Source: a bacterium (GTDB taxonomy: Bacteria > Bacillota > Bacilli > Lactobacillales > Streptococcaceae). Taken from it: a stretch of 60,470 bases of DNA. Under the pieces are notes generated by a model. The model ran no database searches. It was not told the DNA's origin and saw only the letters and a list, made by a program, of their open reading frames with translations. The DNA lies in contig CAJNCA010000010.1 in NCBI GenBank assembly GCA_905221145.1, positions 1 to 60,470 of the forward strand. The letters run 5' to 3'. This document shows positions 17,104 to 26,474 of this stretch, in pieces (positions within the stretch are counted from its first letter, which is position 1; every line of letters begins with the position of its first letter). Position numbers and translations under genes: made by a program.

Positions 17104-17595
17104 ATGGCAAAAGAACCGTGGCAAGAAGATATTTATGAGAATCAAGAAGAAACAAGAACACAACGTCGTAAGAGAGAACAAGGTGGAGGAGTCATTGCTA
17201 ATCGTATCTTAACTATTTTAGCAAGTGTTTTCTTTGTGATTGTAGTTGTGATGATTATTGTTCTGATCTATCTTTCGTCAGGTGGGAGTAATCGCACAGC
17301 AGCCTTGAAAGATTTTCACGATTCAGATACAAAAGTAGAGCAAGTCTCTTCTACATCAAGTAGTAGTTCAGAGCAGGAATCTTCTAGTTCCGAGGAGAAG
17401 GTTGAAGAGTCATCTAGTAGCTCAGAACATCCAACTGATCCAGAAGGAACGACAAAAGTTATGGCTGGAGAAGGAGAAGCAGCTATTGCAGCTCGCGCTG
17501 GGATTTCGATTGCTCAGTTAGAGGCCTTGAATCCTGGGCACATGGCTACAGGGTCTTGGTTTGCTAATCCAGGTGATGTTGTCAAAATCAAATAG
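17104..17595 (+). CDS. LysM-domain membrane-anchored protein (SAG1386/EF1546 family)
   Basis: A 163-residue single-pass protein. Charged cytoplasmic N-terminus (about 1-30), one membrane helix at about 36-59, a low-complexity Ser/Glu linker (about 78-110) and a C-terminal LysM-like domain ([24 protein letters not shown]...) that should bind cell-wall glycan. It matches the streptococcal/enterococcal SAG1386/EF1546 surface-protein family. CAAGGAG precedes the ATG at good spacing. The stop is followed nine bases later by cmk, so the two form an operon; the biological link is unclear. Confidence 0.85.
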   Translation: MAKEPWQEDIYENQEETRTQRRKREQGGGVIANRILTILASVFFVIVVVMIIVLIYLSSGGSNRTAALKDFHDSDTKVEQVSSTSSSSSEQESSSSEEKVEESSSSSEHPTDPEGTTKVMAGEGEAAIAARAGISIAQLEALNPGHMATGSWFANPGDVVKIK

Positions 17596-17603
17596 GAGTT
17601 GAT

Positions 17604-18275
17604 ATGAAAACAATTCAAATTGCTATTGACGGTCCTGCTTCAAGTGGTAAGAGTACGGTCGCAAAGATTATTGCCAAGGATTTTGGTTATACCTACCTAG
17701 ATACTGGTGCTATGTATCGTGCAGCGACCTACATGGCTCTCAAGAACCAATTAGGAGTTGAACAAGTTGAAGAACTCTTAGACTTATTGGACCAGCATCC
17801 AATCAGTTTTGGACGTTCAGAAACTGGGGAGCAGCTTGTTTTTGTAGGAGATGTGGATATTACTCATCCTATCCGTGAAAATCAAGTGACGAATCATGTT
17901 TCTGCTATTGCAGCAATTCCTGAGGTTCGTGAGAAACTAGTTTCCCTCCAACAAGAGATTGCCCAGCAAGGTGGGATTGTCATGGACGGTCGCGATATCG
18001 GGACAGTTGTTTTACCTCAAGCTGAACTCAAGATTTTCCTAGTAGCCTCTGTTGATGAGAGAGCAGAACGCCGTTACAAGGAAAATATTGCCAAGGGGAT
18101 TGAAACAGACCTTGAAACCCTAAAAGAGGAAATTGCTGCGCGTGACTACAAGGATAGTCATCGTGAGACTTCGCCTCTCAAACAAGCAGAGGATGCTGTC
18201 TACCTTGATACAACTGGCTTGAACATTCAAGAAGTGGTTGAAAAAATCAAAGCAGAAGCTGAAAAAAGAATGTAA
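17604..18275 (+). CDS. cmk: Cytidylate kinase
   Basis: Phosphorylates CMP/dCMP to the diphosphate with ATP in the cytoplasm; 223 residues, the bacterial norm. P-loop [11 protein letters not shown] at residues 8-18, DTGAMYRA near 34, the MDGRDIGT substrate motif near 128, and [13 protein letters not shown], the lid and C-terminal signature. GGAGTTGAT precedes the ATG. Second gene after the LysM protein, followed by a terminator. Confidence 0.97.
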   Translation: MKTIQIAIDGPASSGKSTVAKIIAKDFGYTYLDTGAMYRAATYMALKNQLGVEQVEELLDLLDQHPISFGRSETGEQLVFVGDVDITHPIRENQVTNHVSAIAAIPEVREKLVSLQQEIAQQGGIVMDGRDIGTVVLPQAELKIFLVASVDERAERRYKENIAKGIETDLETLKEEIAARDYKDSHRETSPLKQAEDAVYLDTTGLNIQEVVEKIKAEAEKRM

Positions 18276-18286
18276 ATGTAGAAAAG

Positions 18287-18312
18287 CCGATAGATGGATA
18301 TCGGTTTTTTTC
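18287..18312 (+). terminator. cmk terminator
   Basis: CCGATA-GATGGA-TATCGG with a following run of seven T. Confidence 0.88.
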
Positions 18313-18317
18313 TAAAT

Positions 18318-18346
18318 TTGTCAAAATGCTGAATTTAAGGTATAAT
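18318..18346 (+). promoter_or_regulatory. PhnA-like operon promoter
   Basis: TTGTCA (18318-18323), 17-base spacer, TATAAT (18341-18346): near-consensus. Confidence 0.88.
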
Positions 18347-18405
18347 AGTTGCTGTTCGAGAAATTTTGATTTTCAAAGAATAGTGAATGATGATAAGGAG
18401 AAACC

Positions 18406-18744
18406 ATGAACAACCTACCAAATTGCCCACAATGTAACTCAGAGTATGTCTACGAAGACGGTGCCCTACTGGTTTGCCCAGAGTGTGCTCATGAGTGGAA
18501 TCCTGCTGAAGTTGCAGAAGTAGAAGAAGGCCTTGTCGCTATTGATGCTAACGGAAATAAATTGGCTGACGGTGATACTGTTACCCTCATCAAGGACTTG
18601 AAAGTAAAAGGTGCGCCAAAAGATTTGAAACAAGGGACGCGCGTGAAAAATATCCGCATCGTAGAAGGCGACCACAATATCGACTGTAAGATTGATGGCT
18701 TTGGTGCCATGAAACTCAAATCAGAGTTTGTGAAGAAAATTTAA
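18406..18744 (+). CDS. PhnA/YjdM-family zinc-ribbon protein
   Basis: A 112-residue protein of the PhnA (YjdM) family. The N-terminal zinc ribbon is complete: CPQCNSEY near residue 6 and CPECAHEW near 26. The C-terminal PhnA domain has [20 protein letters not shown] and the [20 protein letters not shown] block. Despite the old name the family is not needed for phosphonate use and its role is not established. ATAAGGAG precedes the ATG. It heads a two-gene unit with the following membrane protein, two bases apart. Confidence 0.92.
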   Translation: MNNLPNCPQCNSEYVYEDGALLVCPECAHEWNPAEVAEVEEGLVAIDANGNKLADGDTVTLIKDLKVKGAPKDLKQGTRVKNIRIVEGDHNIDCKIDGFGAMKLKSEFVKKI

Positions 18745-18746
18745 GC

Positions 18747-19376
18747 ATGTCAAAGCACTACAAACTTGTATTTTATAGCCGTATCTTCTTGTTTCTAGCG
18801 GCTTTTACGGGAGTTTATCTTGAAATCGCCAAGCATGGTGGATTTGGGATGCTTCTCTATTATACGGTTCTGTCAAATCTTTTAGTAGCGATTTTTACGC
18901 TCTATCTCTTAAAGGTTATGAGCCGTTTAGGTGAAAACTGGCAAAGGCCAAGTCTCTTGCGCTTAAAAGGTGGGGTCACCATGAGTATCATGATTACCTG
19001 TGTGATTTACCATTTCCTCTTAGCGCCCATTGCGACTAATTTCTATACTCTGGAAAATTTCCTTTGCCACTATATCGTTCCCCTTTGGTTTTTAGCGGAT
19101 ACCCTCTTTTTTGACAAACAGGGTCAATACAAGATTTGGGATCCAGTTGTGTGGACGATTTTACCCTTGCTGTATATGATGTTTGCTCTTTTTAATGGTT
19201 TGGTACTGAAATTAGACATTCCTAATTCTAAGGTTAGTCCTTTCCCTTACTTCTTTTTGAATGTGAACAAGGGTTGGGATGTCGTGTTCAAGTGGTGTTT
19301 GATTATCTTTGTTGCCTATATGGTGGCAGGATTTATCTTCTACTTTATTAAGCAAATCAAGAGAAAGTCATCCTAA
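18747..19376 (+). CDS. Pr6Pr-family membrane protein
   Basis: A 209-residue integral membrane protein with about six helices, resembling the Pr6Pr family seen in Gram-positives; function unknown. Visible features are polar loops with LGENWQRP and the helices around CVIYHFLLAP and LCHYIVPLWFLAD, which place two conserved His in or near the membrane. It starts two bases after the PhnA-like stop with no clear ribosome binding site, so translation is likely coupled. Its TAA stop shares its last base with the BOX element at 19376. Confidence 0.72.
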   Translation: MSKHYKLVFYSRIFLFLAAFTGVYLEIAKHGGFGMLLYYTVLSNLLVAIFTLYLLKVMSRLGENWQRPSLLRLKGGVTMSIMITCVIYHFLLAPIATNFYTLENFLCHYIVPLWFLADTLFFDKQGQYKIWDPVVWTILPLLYMMFALFNGLVLKLDIPNSKVSPFPYFFLNVNKGWDVVFKWCLIIFVAYMVAGFIFYFIKQIKRKSS

Positions 19377-19480
19377 TACTCTTCGAAAATCAAATTCAAA
19401 CCACGTCAGCTTCACCTTGCCGTACTCAAGTACAGCCTGCGGCTAGCTTCCTAGTTTGCTCTTTGATTTTCATTGAGTAT
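19376..19480 (+). repeat. BOX element (boxA-boxC type, boxB replaced by a short palindrome)
   Basis: Starts ATACTCTTCGAAAATC, continues through CACGTCAGCTTCACCTTG (boxA), then the palindrome GTACTCAAGTAC instead of a full boxB, then CTGCGGCTAGCTTCCTAG to TTTGATTTTCATTGAGTAT (boxC). These are the hallmark parts of the pneumococcal BOX family, which are small non-autonomous repeats forming stem-loops. Confidence 0.92.
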
Positions 19481-19508
19481 AAGACACAAGGGATTCATTT
19501 TCGAGTTT

Positions 19509-19548
19509 AAGAAGGAGTCTATATACGAATGAGACTTCTTCTTTTCTT
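19509..19548 (+). terminator. Terminator-like hairpin before the MFS gene
   Basis: AAGAAGGAGTCT...AGACTTCTTCTT, a 12-bp stem with one G-T pair and an 11-base loop, followed by TTTCTT. It can end the PhnA-like operon transcript after the BOX element. Confidence 0.7.
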
Positions 19549-19601
19549 GATTTATAATTCTCAAAAGAGTACAAGATTAAGAGAAAGATAGAAAGAGATT
19601 T

Positions 19602-20753
19602 ATGAAACAATTTTTAGAACGGGCCAGTATTTTGGCTCTCTCCCTCGTTTTGATTACGTCCTTTTCGATTTCAAGTGCCCTACCAGCCATGTTTGACTAT
19701 TATCAAGGTTATCCTAAGGAACAAATTGAGCTTTTGGCGAGCTTGCCTTCCTTTGGGATCATGATCATGTTGCTACTAAATGGTTTCTTAGAAAAAATCT
19801 TTCCTGAGCGCTTACAGATTAGTTTGGGCTTGTTGATTTTATCACTGAGTGGAACGGCTCCCTTCTGGTATCAGGCCTATCCTTTTGTCTTTGGAACACG
19901 GATTCTTTTTGGTTTGGGTGTTGGGATGATCAATGCCAAGGCCATTTCCATTATTAGTGAACGCTATCAAGGAAAAACGCGCATTCAGATGTTAGGGCTA
20001 CGCGGTTCTGCAGAGGTTGTTGGGGCTTCTCTCATTACCTTGGCAGTCGGCCAGTTGTTGGCCTTTGGTTGGACAGCTACCTTCTTAGCCTATAGTGCTG
20101 GATTTTTGGTGCTGACCCTCTATCTGCTCTTTGTCCCTTATGGAAAAGAAAAGAAAGAAGTCAAGAAAAAAGCGAAGGAAGCAAGTCGTTTAACTCGAGA
20201 AATGAAAGGCTTGATTTTTACCCTAGCTATTGAAGCGGCAGTTGTAGTTTGTACCAATACGGCTATTACTATTCGTATTCCAAGTTTGATGGTGGAAAGA
20301 GGACTTGGAGATGCCCAGTTATCTAGTTTTGTTCTTAGTGTCATGCAGCTGATTGGGATTGTGGCTGGTGTGAGTTTTTCTTTCTTGATTTCGATCTTTA
20401 AGGAAAAATTGCTCCTCTGGTCTGGTATTACCTTCGGCTTAGGGCAAATTGTGATTGCTTTATCTCCATCCTTGTGGGTGGTAGTGGCAGGAAGCATTCT
20501 GGCTGGTTTTGCCTACAGTGTAGCCTTGACGACAGTCTTTCAACTTGTCTCTGAAAGAATTCCAGCTAAACTCCTCAATCAAGCAACCTCATTTGCAGTT
20601 TTAGGCTGTAGTTTCGGAGCTTTCACAACCCCATTCGTTCTAGGTGCGATTGGATTACTAACTCACAATGGGATGCTGGTCTTCGCTATTTTAGGATCCT
20701 GGTTGATTGTAACCTCTATCTTTGTCATGTACCTACTTCACAAGAGAGCTTAG
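19602..20753 (+). CDS. Major facilitator superfamily transporter
   Basis: A 383-residue secondary transporter with about twelve hydrophobic helices and the MFS layout of two six-helix halves separated by a charged loop (about residues 185-205, KEKKEVKKKAKEASRL). Loop 2-3 has a degenerate motif A, and helix 4 carries GTRILFGLGVGMINAKA. It resembles the CynX/NimT group of small MFS carriers, but the substrate cannot be deduced. The ribosome binding site (GAAAGAG) is weak. Single gene between a terminator and the truA promoter. Strand and frame are certain; the specific function is not. Confidence 0.85.
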   Translation: MKQFLERASILALSLVLITSFSISSALPAMFDYYQGYPKEQIELLASLPSFGIMIMLLLNGFLEKIFPERLQISLGLLILSLSGTAPFWYQAYPFVFGTRILFGLGVGMINAKAISIISERYQGKTRIQMLGLRGSAEVVGASLITLAVGQLLAFGWTATFLAYSAGFLVLTLYLLFVPYGKEKKEVKKKAKEASRLTREMKGLIFTLAIEAAVVVCTNTAITIRIPSLMVERGLGDAQLSSFVLSVMQLIGIVAGVSFSFLISIFKEKLLLWSGITFGLGQIVIALSPSLWVVVAGSILAGFAYSVALTTVFQLVSERIPAKLLNQATSFAVLGCSFGAFTTPFVLGAIGLLTHNGMLVFAILGSWLIVTSIFVMYLLHKRA

Positions 20754-20816
20754 GATTAGTTTCCTAAGTTTTTCTTTTTGGAAATATTGTACCCATACAA
20801 TTATAAATTTTCTAGC

Positions 20817-20845
20817 TTGTTACGAGGCTATTTTCTTGATAAAAT
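20817..20845 (+). promoter_or_regulatory. truA promoter, leaderless
   Basis: TTGTTA (20817-20822), 17-base spacer, TAAAAT (20840-20845) with TGA before it. Seven bases separate the -10 from the truA ATG at 20853. Confidence 0.75.
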
Positions 20846-20852
20846 AGAGGTT

Positions 20853-21602
20853 ATGACGAGATATAAAGCAACTATTGCCTATGATGGTTACGCCTTTGCT
20901 GGTTTTCAGCGTCAGCCCCATGCGAGGAGCGTTCAGGAAGAAATTGAAAAACCCTTGACTAGATTGAATAAGGGGCAAGCCATTACTGTTCACGGTGCTG
21001 GTAGGACTGATAGCGGGGTTCATGCCTTGGGACAGGTGATTCATTTTGACCTCCCCTATCAAATGGATGAGGAAAAACTCCGTTTTGCCTTGGACACCCA
21101 GTCCCCTGAAGATATTGATGTAATTTCAATTGAGCTTGTAGCGGATGATTTTCATTGCCGTTATGCCAAGCACAGTAAGACCTATGAGTTTATCGTGGAT
21201 AGGGGCCGTCCCAAGAATCCTATGCGTCGTCACTATGCTACTCACTTTCCTTATACGCTTGATGTGGAGCGGATGCAGGAGGCCGTCAAAAAGCTTGAGG
21301 GGACCCATGATTTTACCGGTTTTACAGCCTCTGGAACCAGTGTAGAGGATAAGGTTCGTACCATTACAGAAGCTAGTCTCAGGGTTGATGAGACAGGACA
21401 ATTTTTGACCTTCACCTTTTCAGGAAATGGTTTCTTGTATAAACAGATCCGCAATATGGTGGGGACGCTGCTCAAAATAGGCAATAATCGTATGCCAGTG
21501 GAGCAGATTGACTTGATTTTAGAGAAGAAGGACAGGCAGTTAGCAGGTCCAACGGCAGCACCAAATGGCTTGTATTTAAAGGAGATTCGTTATGAAGAAT
21601 AA
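20853..21602 (+). CDS. truA: tRNA pseudouridine(38-40) synthase
   Basis: Isomerises uridines 38-40 in the anticodon stem-loop; 249 residues, the usual length. The N-terminal [21 protein letters not shown] matches the family start, and the catalytic Asp is in [12 protein letters not shown] at about residue 52. The frame continues upstream to 20778, but that part contains the promoter, so the ATG at 20853 is chosen. The sequence AGAGG before it would fall before +1 and so is not a usable ribosome binding site. The gene overlaps the following kinase gene by 11 bases, forming truA-kinase-S-component. Confidence 0.96.
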   Translation: MTRYKATIAYDGYAFAGFQRQPHARSVQEEIEKPLTRLNKGQAITVHGAGRTDSGVHALGQVIHFDLPYQMDEEKLRFALDTQSPEDIDVISIELVADDFHCRYAKHSKTYEFIVDRGRPKNPMRRHYATHFPYTLDVERMQEAVKKLEGTHDFTGFTASGTSVEDKVRTITEASLRVDETGQFLTFTFSGNGFLYKQIRNMVGTLLKIGNNRMPVEQIDLILEKKDRQLAGPTAAPNGLYLKEIRYEE

Positions 21603-22365
21603 TCGTATTTTAGCACTTTCAGGAAATGATATTTTTAGTGGTGGTGGTTTATCAGCAGATTTGGCTACCTATACCCTAAACGGCTTGCATGGCTTTGTAG
21701 CTGTGACTTGTTTAACAGCCTTGACAGAGAAGGGTTTTGAAGTCTTTCCAACTGACGATGCCATTTTTCAACATGAATTAGATAGTTTGCGTGATGTGGA
21801 GTTTGCAGGGATTAAGATTGGTCTTCTCCCTACTGTTAGTGTAGCTGAGAAGGCCTTGGACTTTATCAAGCAACGTCCAGGAGTGCCTGTGGTTCTGGAT
21901 CCAGTCTTGGTCTGCAAGGAAACGCACGACGTAGCAGTCAGTGAACTCTGCCAAGAATTGATTCGCTTTTTCCCTCATGTCAGCGTGATTACGCCTAATC
22001 TTCCAGAAGCAGAATTATTGGCTGGTCAGGAAATCAAAACCTTGGAAGACATGAAAACTGCAGCGCAGAAATTGCATGACTTGGGAGCGCCAGCAGTCAT
22101 TATCAAGGGAGGCAATCGCCTTAGTCAGGACAAGGCTGTAGATGTCTTTTATGACGGACAAACCTTTACAGTCCTAGAAAATCCTGTCATCCAAGGCCAA
22201 AATGCTGGTGCAGGTTGTACCTTTGCCTCAAGCATTGCTAGTCACTTGGTTAAAGGTGATGAACTTTTACCAGCAGTAGAAAGCTCGAAGGCTTTCGTTT
22301 ACCGTGCCATTACACAAGCAGATCAATATGGAGTAAGACAATATGAAGCAAACCAAAACAACTAA
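21592..22365 (+). CDS. Pyridoxine/hydroxymethylpyrimidine kinase (PdxK/ThiD family)
   Basis: Ribokinase-superfamily vitamin kinase, 257 residues. N-terminal [21 protein letters not shown] is the substrate-binding strand, [10 protein letters not shown] lies near residue 100, and the anion hole/catalytic block is [16 protein letters not shown] near 203. ThiD phosphorylates HMP(-P); related proteins in Firmicutes phosphorylate pyridoxine. The neighbouring ECF S-component and absence of other thi genes here fit B6 salvage at least as well as thiamine. GGAG lies before the ATG, within the end of truA. Overlaps the next gene by 23 bases. Confidence 0.85.
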   Translation: MKNNRILALSGNDIFSGGGLSADLATYTLNGLHGFVAVTCLTALTEKGFEVFPTDDAIFQHELDSLRDVEFAGIKIGLLPTVSVAEKALDFIKQRPGVPVVLDPVLVCKETHDVAVSELCQELIRFFPHVSVITPNLPEAELLAGQEIKTLEDMKTAAQKLHDLGAPAVIIKGGNRLSQDKAVDVFYDGQTFTVLENPVIQGQNAGAGCTFASSIASHLVKGDELLPAVESSKAFVYRAITQADQYGVRQYEANQNN

Positions 22366-22804
22366 AATCGCCCTTGTATCCCTCTTAACCGCCCTTTCTG
22401 TGGTTCTAGGTTATTTCTTAAAAATCCCAACACCGACAGGCATTCTAACTCTTTTAGATGCGGGTGTCTTCTTTGCGGCTTTCTACTTTGGTAGTCGTGA
22501 AGGAGCGGTAGTCGGAGGACTATCAGGTTTCTTGATTGACCTCTTATCAGGCTATCCTCAGTGGATGTTCTTTAGCTTGGTCAACCATGGCTTGCAGGGA
22601 TTTTTCGCAGGATTTAAAGGAAAAACTCAGTGGTTAGGCCTTATCTTAGCAACCATTACCATGGTAGGGGGCTACGCCTTGGGTTCAACTTTGATGAATG
22701 GCTGGACTGCAGCCCTACCAGAAATCCTACCAAATTTCATGCAAAATATCGTGGGAATGGTTGTAGGATTTCTACTTTGTCAGGCTATTAAGAAGATGAA
22801 GTAA
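22343..22804 (+). CDS. ECF transporter S component (vitamin uptake)
   Basis: A 153-residue membrane protein with about five or six helices, the size and pattern of S-components (substrate-binding subunits) of energy-coupling factor importers: [22 protein letters not shown] at the N-terminus with an Ala-rich helix 1, and GSREGAVVGGLSGFLIDLLSGYP in the middle. S-components share a distant EcfAAT module, which is not in this window. The overlap with the PdxK/ThiD-like kinase suggests import and phosphorylation of the same vitamin, B6 or HMP. GGAGTAAGACAAT provides the ribosome binding site. Confidence 0.85.
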   Translation: MKQTKTTKIALVSLLTALSVVLGYFLKIPTPTGILTLLDAGVFFAAFYFGSREGAVVGGLSGFLIDLLSGYPQWMFFSLVNHGLQGFFAGFKGKTQWLGLILATITMVGGYALGSTLMNGWTAALPEILPNFMQNIVGMVVGFLLCQAIKKMK

Positions 22805-22835
22805 AGAGGCTGAGTCAAAAGTCTTAAAAATCAGA

Positions 22836-22880
22836 AAAACGCATAGTATCAAAGTTTCAACACCTGATACTATGCGTTTT
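22836..22880. terminator. Palindromic terminator, AAAACGCATA family
   Basis: AAAACGCATAGTATC...GATACTATGCGTTTT, a perfect 15-bp stem with A- and T-rich ends. The same family recurs at 52161-52204. It can end the truA operon. Confidence 0.8.
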
Positions 22881-22896
22881 ATTGTGGGAAGATTTT

Positions 22897-23046
22897 ATAC
22901 TCTTCGAAAATCTCTTCAAACCTCGTCAACGTCGCTTTGCCGTATATATGTGACTGACTTCGTCAGTTTTATCTACAACCTCAAAACAGTGTTTTGAGCA
23001 ACCTGCGGCTAGTTTCCTAGTTTGCTCTTTGATTTTCATTGAGTAT
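22897..23046 (+). repeat. BOX element (A-B-C)
   Basis: Complete 150-bp copy. boxA ATACTCTTCGAAAATCTC to CGCTTTGCCGTA; boxB with TGACTTCGTCAG and CTCAAAACAGTGTTTTGAG hairpins; boxC CAACCTGCGGCTAGTTTC to TCATTGAGTAT. Located between the ECF gene terminator and the 3' end of pepQ, which reads toward it. Confidence 0.95.
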
Positions 23047-23056
23047 TAGATGAATA

Positions 23057-24139
23057 TTAATCAAAATAAAGCAAGTCTTTGCTGGTGCTTGTAAAGAGGT
23101 CAAAGCCATCCTTAGTAACAACACCGCAGTCTTCGATACGGACACCGACTTTACCAGGGATATAGATACCTGGTTCAACAGAGAAGCACATGCCTTCTTC
23201 GATGACCATGTCGTTTCCTTCCATGATAGATGGGAATTCGTGAACATCCATACCGATACCATGACCGAGACGGTGGTTGAAGTACTCACCATAACCAGCT
23301 TTTTCGATAACTTCACGGGCAACGCGATCCACTTCATGAGCAGTTACACCTGGTTTAATAAAGTCAAGAGCAGCTTGTTGGGCTTCAAGAGTCAAGTTGT
23401 AAATGTCTTTCTTGAATTGGTCAGGTTTGCCGACAGCGACTGTACGAGTCATATCTGACGCGTAGCCGTTGACGAGGACACCAAGGTCAAAGAGGAGAAG
23501 AGCATCATTTTCAACCTTGTTAGCTGCTGGAATACCGTGTGGATTTGCAGCATTATCACCAGTCAAGACCATAGTATCAAAGCTCATTTCATAGCCTTCA
23601 CGTTTCATAGCAAAGTCGATTTGGGCGATGATATCTGTCTCAGTTTTATCAAGAGAAATATTGTCAAAACCAACATTGACAGCCTTATCAGCATAGAGAC
23701 CTGCAACCATCATTTTTTGCACTTCGTCAGCTGATTTGATGAGGCGCATGCGTTGGATACGAGGAGTGAGGTTTTCAAACTCAGCAGTTTCAAAGACTGT
23801 TTTCAAGCCATGATATTTGGTCAAGATGAGATTGTCAAACTCAACAGCAACGCGTTTGAAGTCGTGCTGTGGAAGAGCATGTTTCATTTTTTGCCATGGG
23901 TTTTCAGAATCCACATAGCCTACAACTGGGAAAGAAACAGTGCTGCTTGCACGTTCCACTTCAAGGGCTGGGACAAAGAGGAGGGGTTCCTGATCTGCTA
24001 GAACAAAAAGGAACATTTGGCGCTCATGGGGATCACTGTAAAAGCCAGTGAGGTAATTGATTGTGACGGGGTCAGATACGACAGCGACGTCTAGTTTTTC
24101 TGATTCAAGATATGTTACGATTTGTTGTAATTTAGACAT
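23057..24139 (-). CDS. pepQ: Xaa-Pro dipeptidase (prolidase), M24B family
   Basis: Cytoplasmic dinuclear metallopeptidase cleaving X-Pro dipeptides; 360 residues. N-terminal creatinase-like domain (about 1-125), then the pita-bread catalytic domain. Metal-binding motifs: LLFDLGVLVNGYASDMTRT (Asp-x10-Asp, near residue 217-229), HRLGHGIGMDVHE (His, near 293), and the glutamates in MCFSVEPGIY and GVRIEDCGVV. Ribosome binding site AGAAGG precedes the ATG. Monocistronic. Confidence 0.94.
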   Translation of the reverse strand: MSKLQQIVTYLESEKLDVAVVSDPVTINYLTGFYSDPHERQMFLFVLADQEPLLFVPALEVERASSTVSFPVVGYVDSENPWQKMKHALPQHDFKRVAVEFDNLILTKYHGLKTVFETAEFENLTPRIQRMRLIKSADEVQKMMVAGLYADKAVNVGFDNISLDKTETDIIAQIDFAMKREGYEMSFDTMVLTGDNAANPHGIPAANKVENDALLLFDLGVLVNGYASDMTRTVAVGKPDQFKKDIYNLTLEAQQAALDFIKPGVTAHEVDRVAREVIEKAGYGEYFNHRLGHGIGMDVHEFPSIMEGNDMVIEEGMCFSVEPGIYIPGKVGVRIEDCGVVTKDGFDLFTSTSKDLLYFD

Positions 24140-24210
24140 ATGCTACCTTCTTTCTACCCCTCTATTTTGGCAAAAAAAGAGAGAAAATGCAAGGGAGAAG
24201 GGTAAAAGAG

Positions 24211-24248
24211 CAAACAAAAAGAACTCCAACATGATAGGGGAGTTCTTT
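24211..24248 (-). terminator. murT-gatD terminator
   Basis: On the minus strand AAAGAACTCC...GGAGTTCTTT followed by a T-rich run (TTTTTGTTTG). Confidence 0.85.
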
Positions 24249-24266
24249 GATATAGTTTTTCTTGGT

Positions 24267-25049
24267 TTAAGAAAAGTCAGCCTTGCTTTTTACGTCACTG
24301 TATTCTTCAGCGATTTCTTGACTGAGAATGTCCTCATAGGCAGGGAGTTGGATATTCTGACCATATTTCTTCTTGAGGGCAGTAGTGACCAGGCGATAGG
24401 CCAGATTAGCATTACGAGAGAGGATAGGTCCGTGGAAGTAAGAACCAAAGACATTCTTATAATGAACCCCTTCGCCGACCTTTTCTTCGTTATTCCCATT
24501 TCCATAGACAACCTGTCCCAGCGGTTTTTGGTCGTCAGAGAGGAAGGTACGGCCTTGGTGATTTTCAAATCCATAGTAGGTTTCATCGAAATCTTCATTG
24601 TGAATCTTAATGTCACCGATAAAGCGGTTATTGGTCTGGTTGAGGGTGTAGTGGCCCATGACCCCTAGCCCTTCGATGCGTTTACCTGAAGCTTCAACAT
24701 AATATTGGCCCAATAGTTGAAAACCACCACAGATAGCGAGAACTACACCGTCGTTTTGGATGTAGTTGTCAATGCTCTCTTTTTTAGCAGGCAGGTCGTC
24801 TGCAATGATACTCTGTTCAAAGTCTTGACCGCCACCGAAAAAGGCAATGTCGTAGTGATTTTCATCAAAGTCATCATGGAGAGAAACGATGTCAACGGTC
24901 ACATGGGCTCCCAGTTTTTCAGCCACATACTTGAGCATGAGGATGTTTCCATTGTCCCCGTATGTATTCATGAGGTTTCCATAGAGGTGGGCAATGTTGA
25001 GCTGATAAGGGTAATTGCCAGCTTTTGAGGAAAGTGAAGTATAAACCAT
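24267..25049 (-). CDS. gatD: Lipid II isoglutaminyl synthase, glutaminase subunit GatD
   Basis: CobB/CobQ-type class I glutamine amidotransferase, 260 residues. It releases ammonia from glutamine for MurT to amidate the D-glutamate of lipid II to D-isoglutamine, needed for efficient cross-linking in streptococci. The nucleophile Cys is in [12 protein letters not shown] at about residue 94; N-terminal [19 protein letters not shown] is the family signature; a His (HQGRTFL) lies downstream. Its ATG overlaps the murT stop by one base (TAATG), so expression is coupled in the murT-gatD operon. Confidence 0.95.
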   Translation of the reverse strand: MVYTSLSSKAGNYPYQLNIAHLYGNLMNTYGDNGNILMLKYVAEKLGAHVTVDIVSLHDDFDENHYDIAFFGGGQDFEQSIIADDLPAKKESIDNYIQNDGVVLAICGGFQLLGQYYVEASGKRIEGLGVMGHYTLNQTNNRFIGDIKIHNEDFDETYYGFENHQGRTFLSDDQKPLGQVVYGNGNNEEKVGEGVHYKNVFGSYFHGPILSRNANLAYRLVTTALKKKYGQNIQLPAYEDILSQEIAEEYSDVKSKADFS

Positions 25050-26392
25050 TAGTTCATCTCCTTTCTAACAATCTGACGACTAGCCAGCAGTTCGCGGAAT
25101 TCAAGCATAGCAGTATAGGTAGCCAGAATATAAGCATGCTTGCAGTCTTGGTTCTCAATGGTCTTGAGAATTTGTTCCAGACTACTTGTTTCAGTGATTT
25201 TCTCAGCTGGATAGCCTGTTACTCGTAGACGACGAGCGATTTCAGAATGACGAACACCGCCAGCGTTGATTTCGGGAATGTCCATCTCAGTGATTTGTTC
25301 AAAGTCCGCATCCCAAATCCAGCTAGTGTCAATACCGTCTGCATAGTCAGCGTTAAGGAGGACGGATAGGCTAAATGGATAAGGCGCTAGTTTAATCATC
25401 TCGATAGCTTGGGTTGCACCAACTGGATTTTTAACCAAGACAAGGGTGCATTCTTTATCACCGATATGGAAGGTTTCTTGGCGTCCAAAGACAGCACGGC
25501 TCTTATCAAATCCTTGCTTGATAAGTTGGGAATCTGCACCGAGAAAATGGGCGATAGCCACAGCAGCTAGGGCATTATAGATATTGTAGAGTCCACCGAT
25601 TTGGATACCGTATTCTTGGCCGTCGATGACAAAGCGAGAACGATTGTTGGTCAACTCAACCAGTTCTGTTAAGCGATAGTCGAGATTAGGACGTTTGCAT
25701 CCGCAACCTTCACAGATATAGGCACCCAAGTTTGCATAAGTATTGTGCTCATATTTAAGGATGCTTTGACAGTCGGGGCAGAGAATCCCTTCAGTATTGT
25801 AGTGAGCTAGTTGGGCTGGTCCTTTCTCCAAGTCAAAACCAAAATACTCTACAGGATTTGGAATATCTGGCTTGTAGAAAAGCGGACTGTCACCATTGAG
25901 GAGAACAGTAGCCGTAGGTACCTTACGAATAGCATCCAAAATCATCTTATAAGTTGTGTAAATCTCACCATAGCGGTCCATCTGGTCACGGAAGATATTC
26001 GTGATGACAAAAAGGCTTGGCTGGATATAGTCACAGATACGAGATAGACTGGCCTCATCGATTTCTAGGACGGCAATATTTTTCCCAGTTTTAGAAGATT
26101 TGGCTGTTAGGAAGGTTGTTGCAATCCCTGTAATCATGTTGGCACCACTAGGATTGGTCAGAACCTGACCATAAACTTCTTTTAAAATGCCGACAGTGAG
26201 GGCAGTTGTCAGGGTTTTTCCATTGGTTCCAGTGACCACGACAATCTCGTAGTTCTTAGCAAGGTTTTGTAAAATATCTTTATCAAATTGAAGGGCAAGT
26301 TTACCTGGGAGCGTACTTCCATGGCCAAGACGGCTTAAAACGAAGTGGGAAGAACGCCCAGCAAGAAGGCCCAAAGTAGTTTTTAATTTCAT
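25049..26392 (-). CDS. murT: Lipid II isoglutaminyl synthase, Mur-ligase-like subunit MurT
   Basis: Mur-ligase family protein, 447 residues, partner of GatD. ATP-binding GTNGKTLTT at about residue 55, an inserted four-cysteine zinc motif (CPDC near 204 and CEGCGC near 228), and a C-terminal DUF1727 domain that carries the catalytic aspartate seen in other MurT proteins. There is no ribosome binding site; the -10 lies six bases before the ATG, so the transcript is probably leaderless. The enzyme acts at the inner membrane on lipid II. Confidence 0.95.
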   Translation of the reverse strand: MKLKTTLGLLAGRSSHFVLSRLGHGSTLPGKLALQFDKDILQNLAKNYEIVVVTGTNGKTLTTALTVGILKEVYGQVLTNPSGANMITGIATTFLTAKSSKTGKNIAVLEIDEASLSRICDYIQPSLFVITNIFRDQMDRYGEIYTTYKMILDAIRKVPTATVLLNGDSPLFYKPDIPNPVEYFGFDLEKGPAQLAHYNTEGILCPDCQSILKYEHNTYANLGAYICEGCGCKRPNLDYRLTELVELTNNRSRFVIDGQEYGIQIGGLYNIYNALAAVAIAHFLGADSQLIKQGFDKSRAVFGRQETFHIGDKECTLVLVKNPVGATQAIEMIKLAPYPFSLSVLLNADYADGIDTSWIWDADFEQITEMDIPEINAGGVRHSEIARRLRVTGYPAEKITETSSLEQILKTIENQDCKHAYILATYTAMLEFRELLASRQIVRKEMN

Positions 26393-26398
26393 GTTTCT

Positions 26399-26407
26399 AT
26401 TATATCA
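26399..26407 (-). promoter_or_regulatory. murT-gatD promoter, leaderless
   Basis: Minus strand TGATATAAT (extended -10; TATAAT at 26404-26399) ends six bases before the murT ATG at 26392; no Shine-Dalgarno and a poor -35. Confidence 0.72.
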
Positions 26408-26444
26408 TAAAAGAAGGAAAAGACAGATTTGAGATTTCGCAGAA

Positions 26445-26470
26445 GTAAAAACAGCCCAAAGAGGGCTGTT
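26445..26470 (-). terminator. Lipoprotein gene terminator
   Basis: Minus strand AACAGCCC-TCTTT-GGGCTGTT followed by TTTACTT, just after the stop of the lipoprotein gene and upstream of murT. Confidence 0.85.
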
Positions 26471-26474
26471 GAAT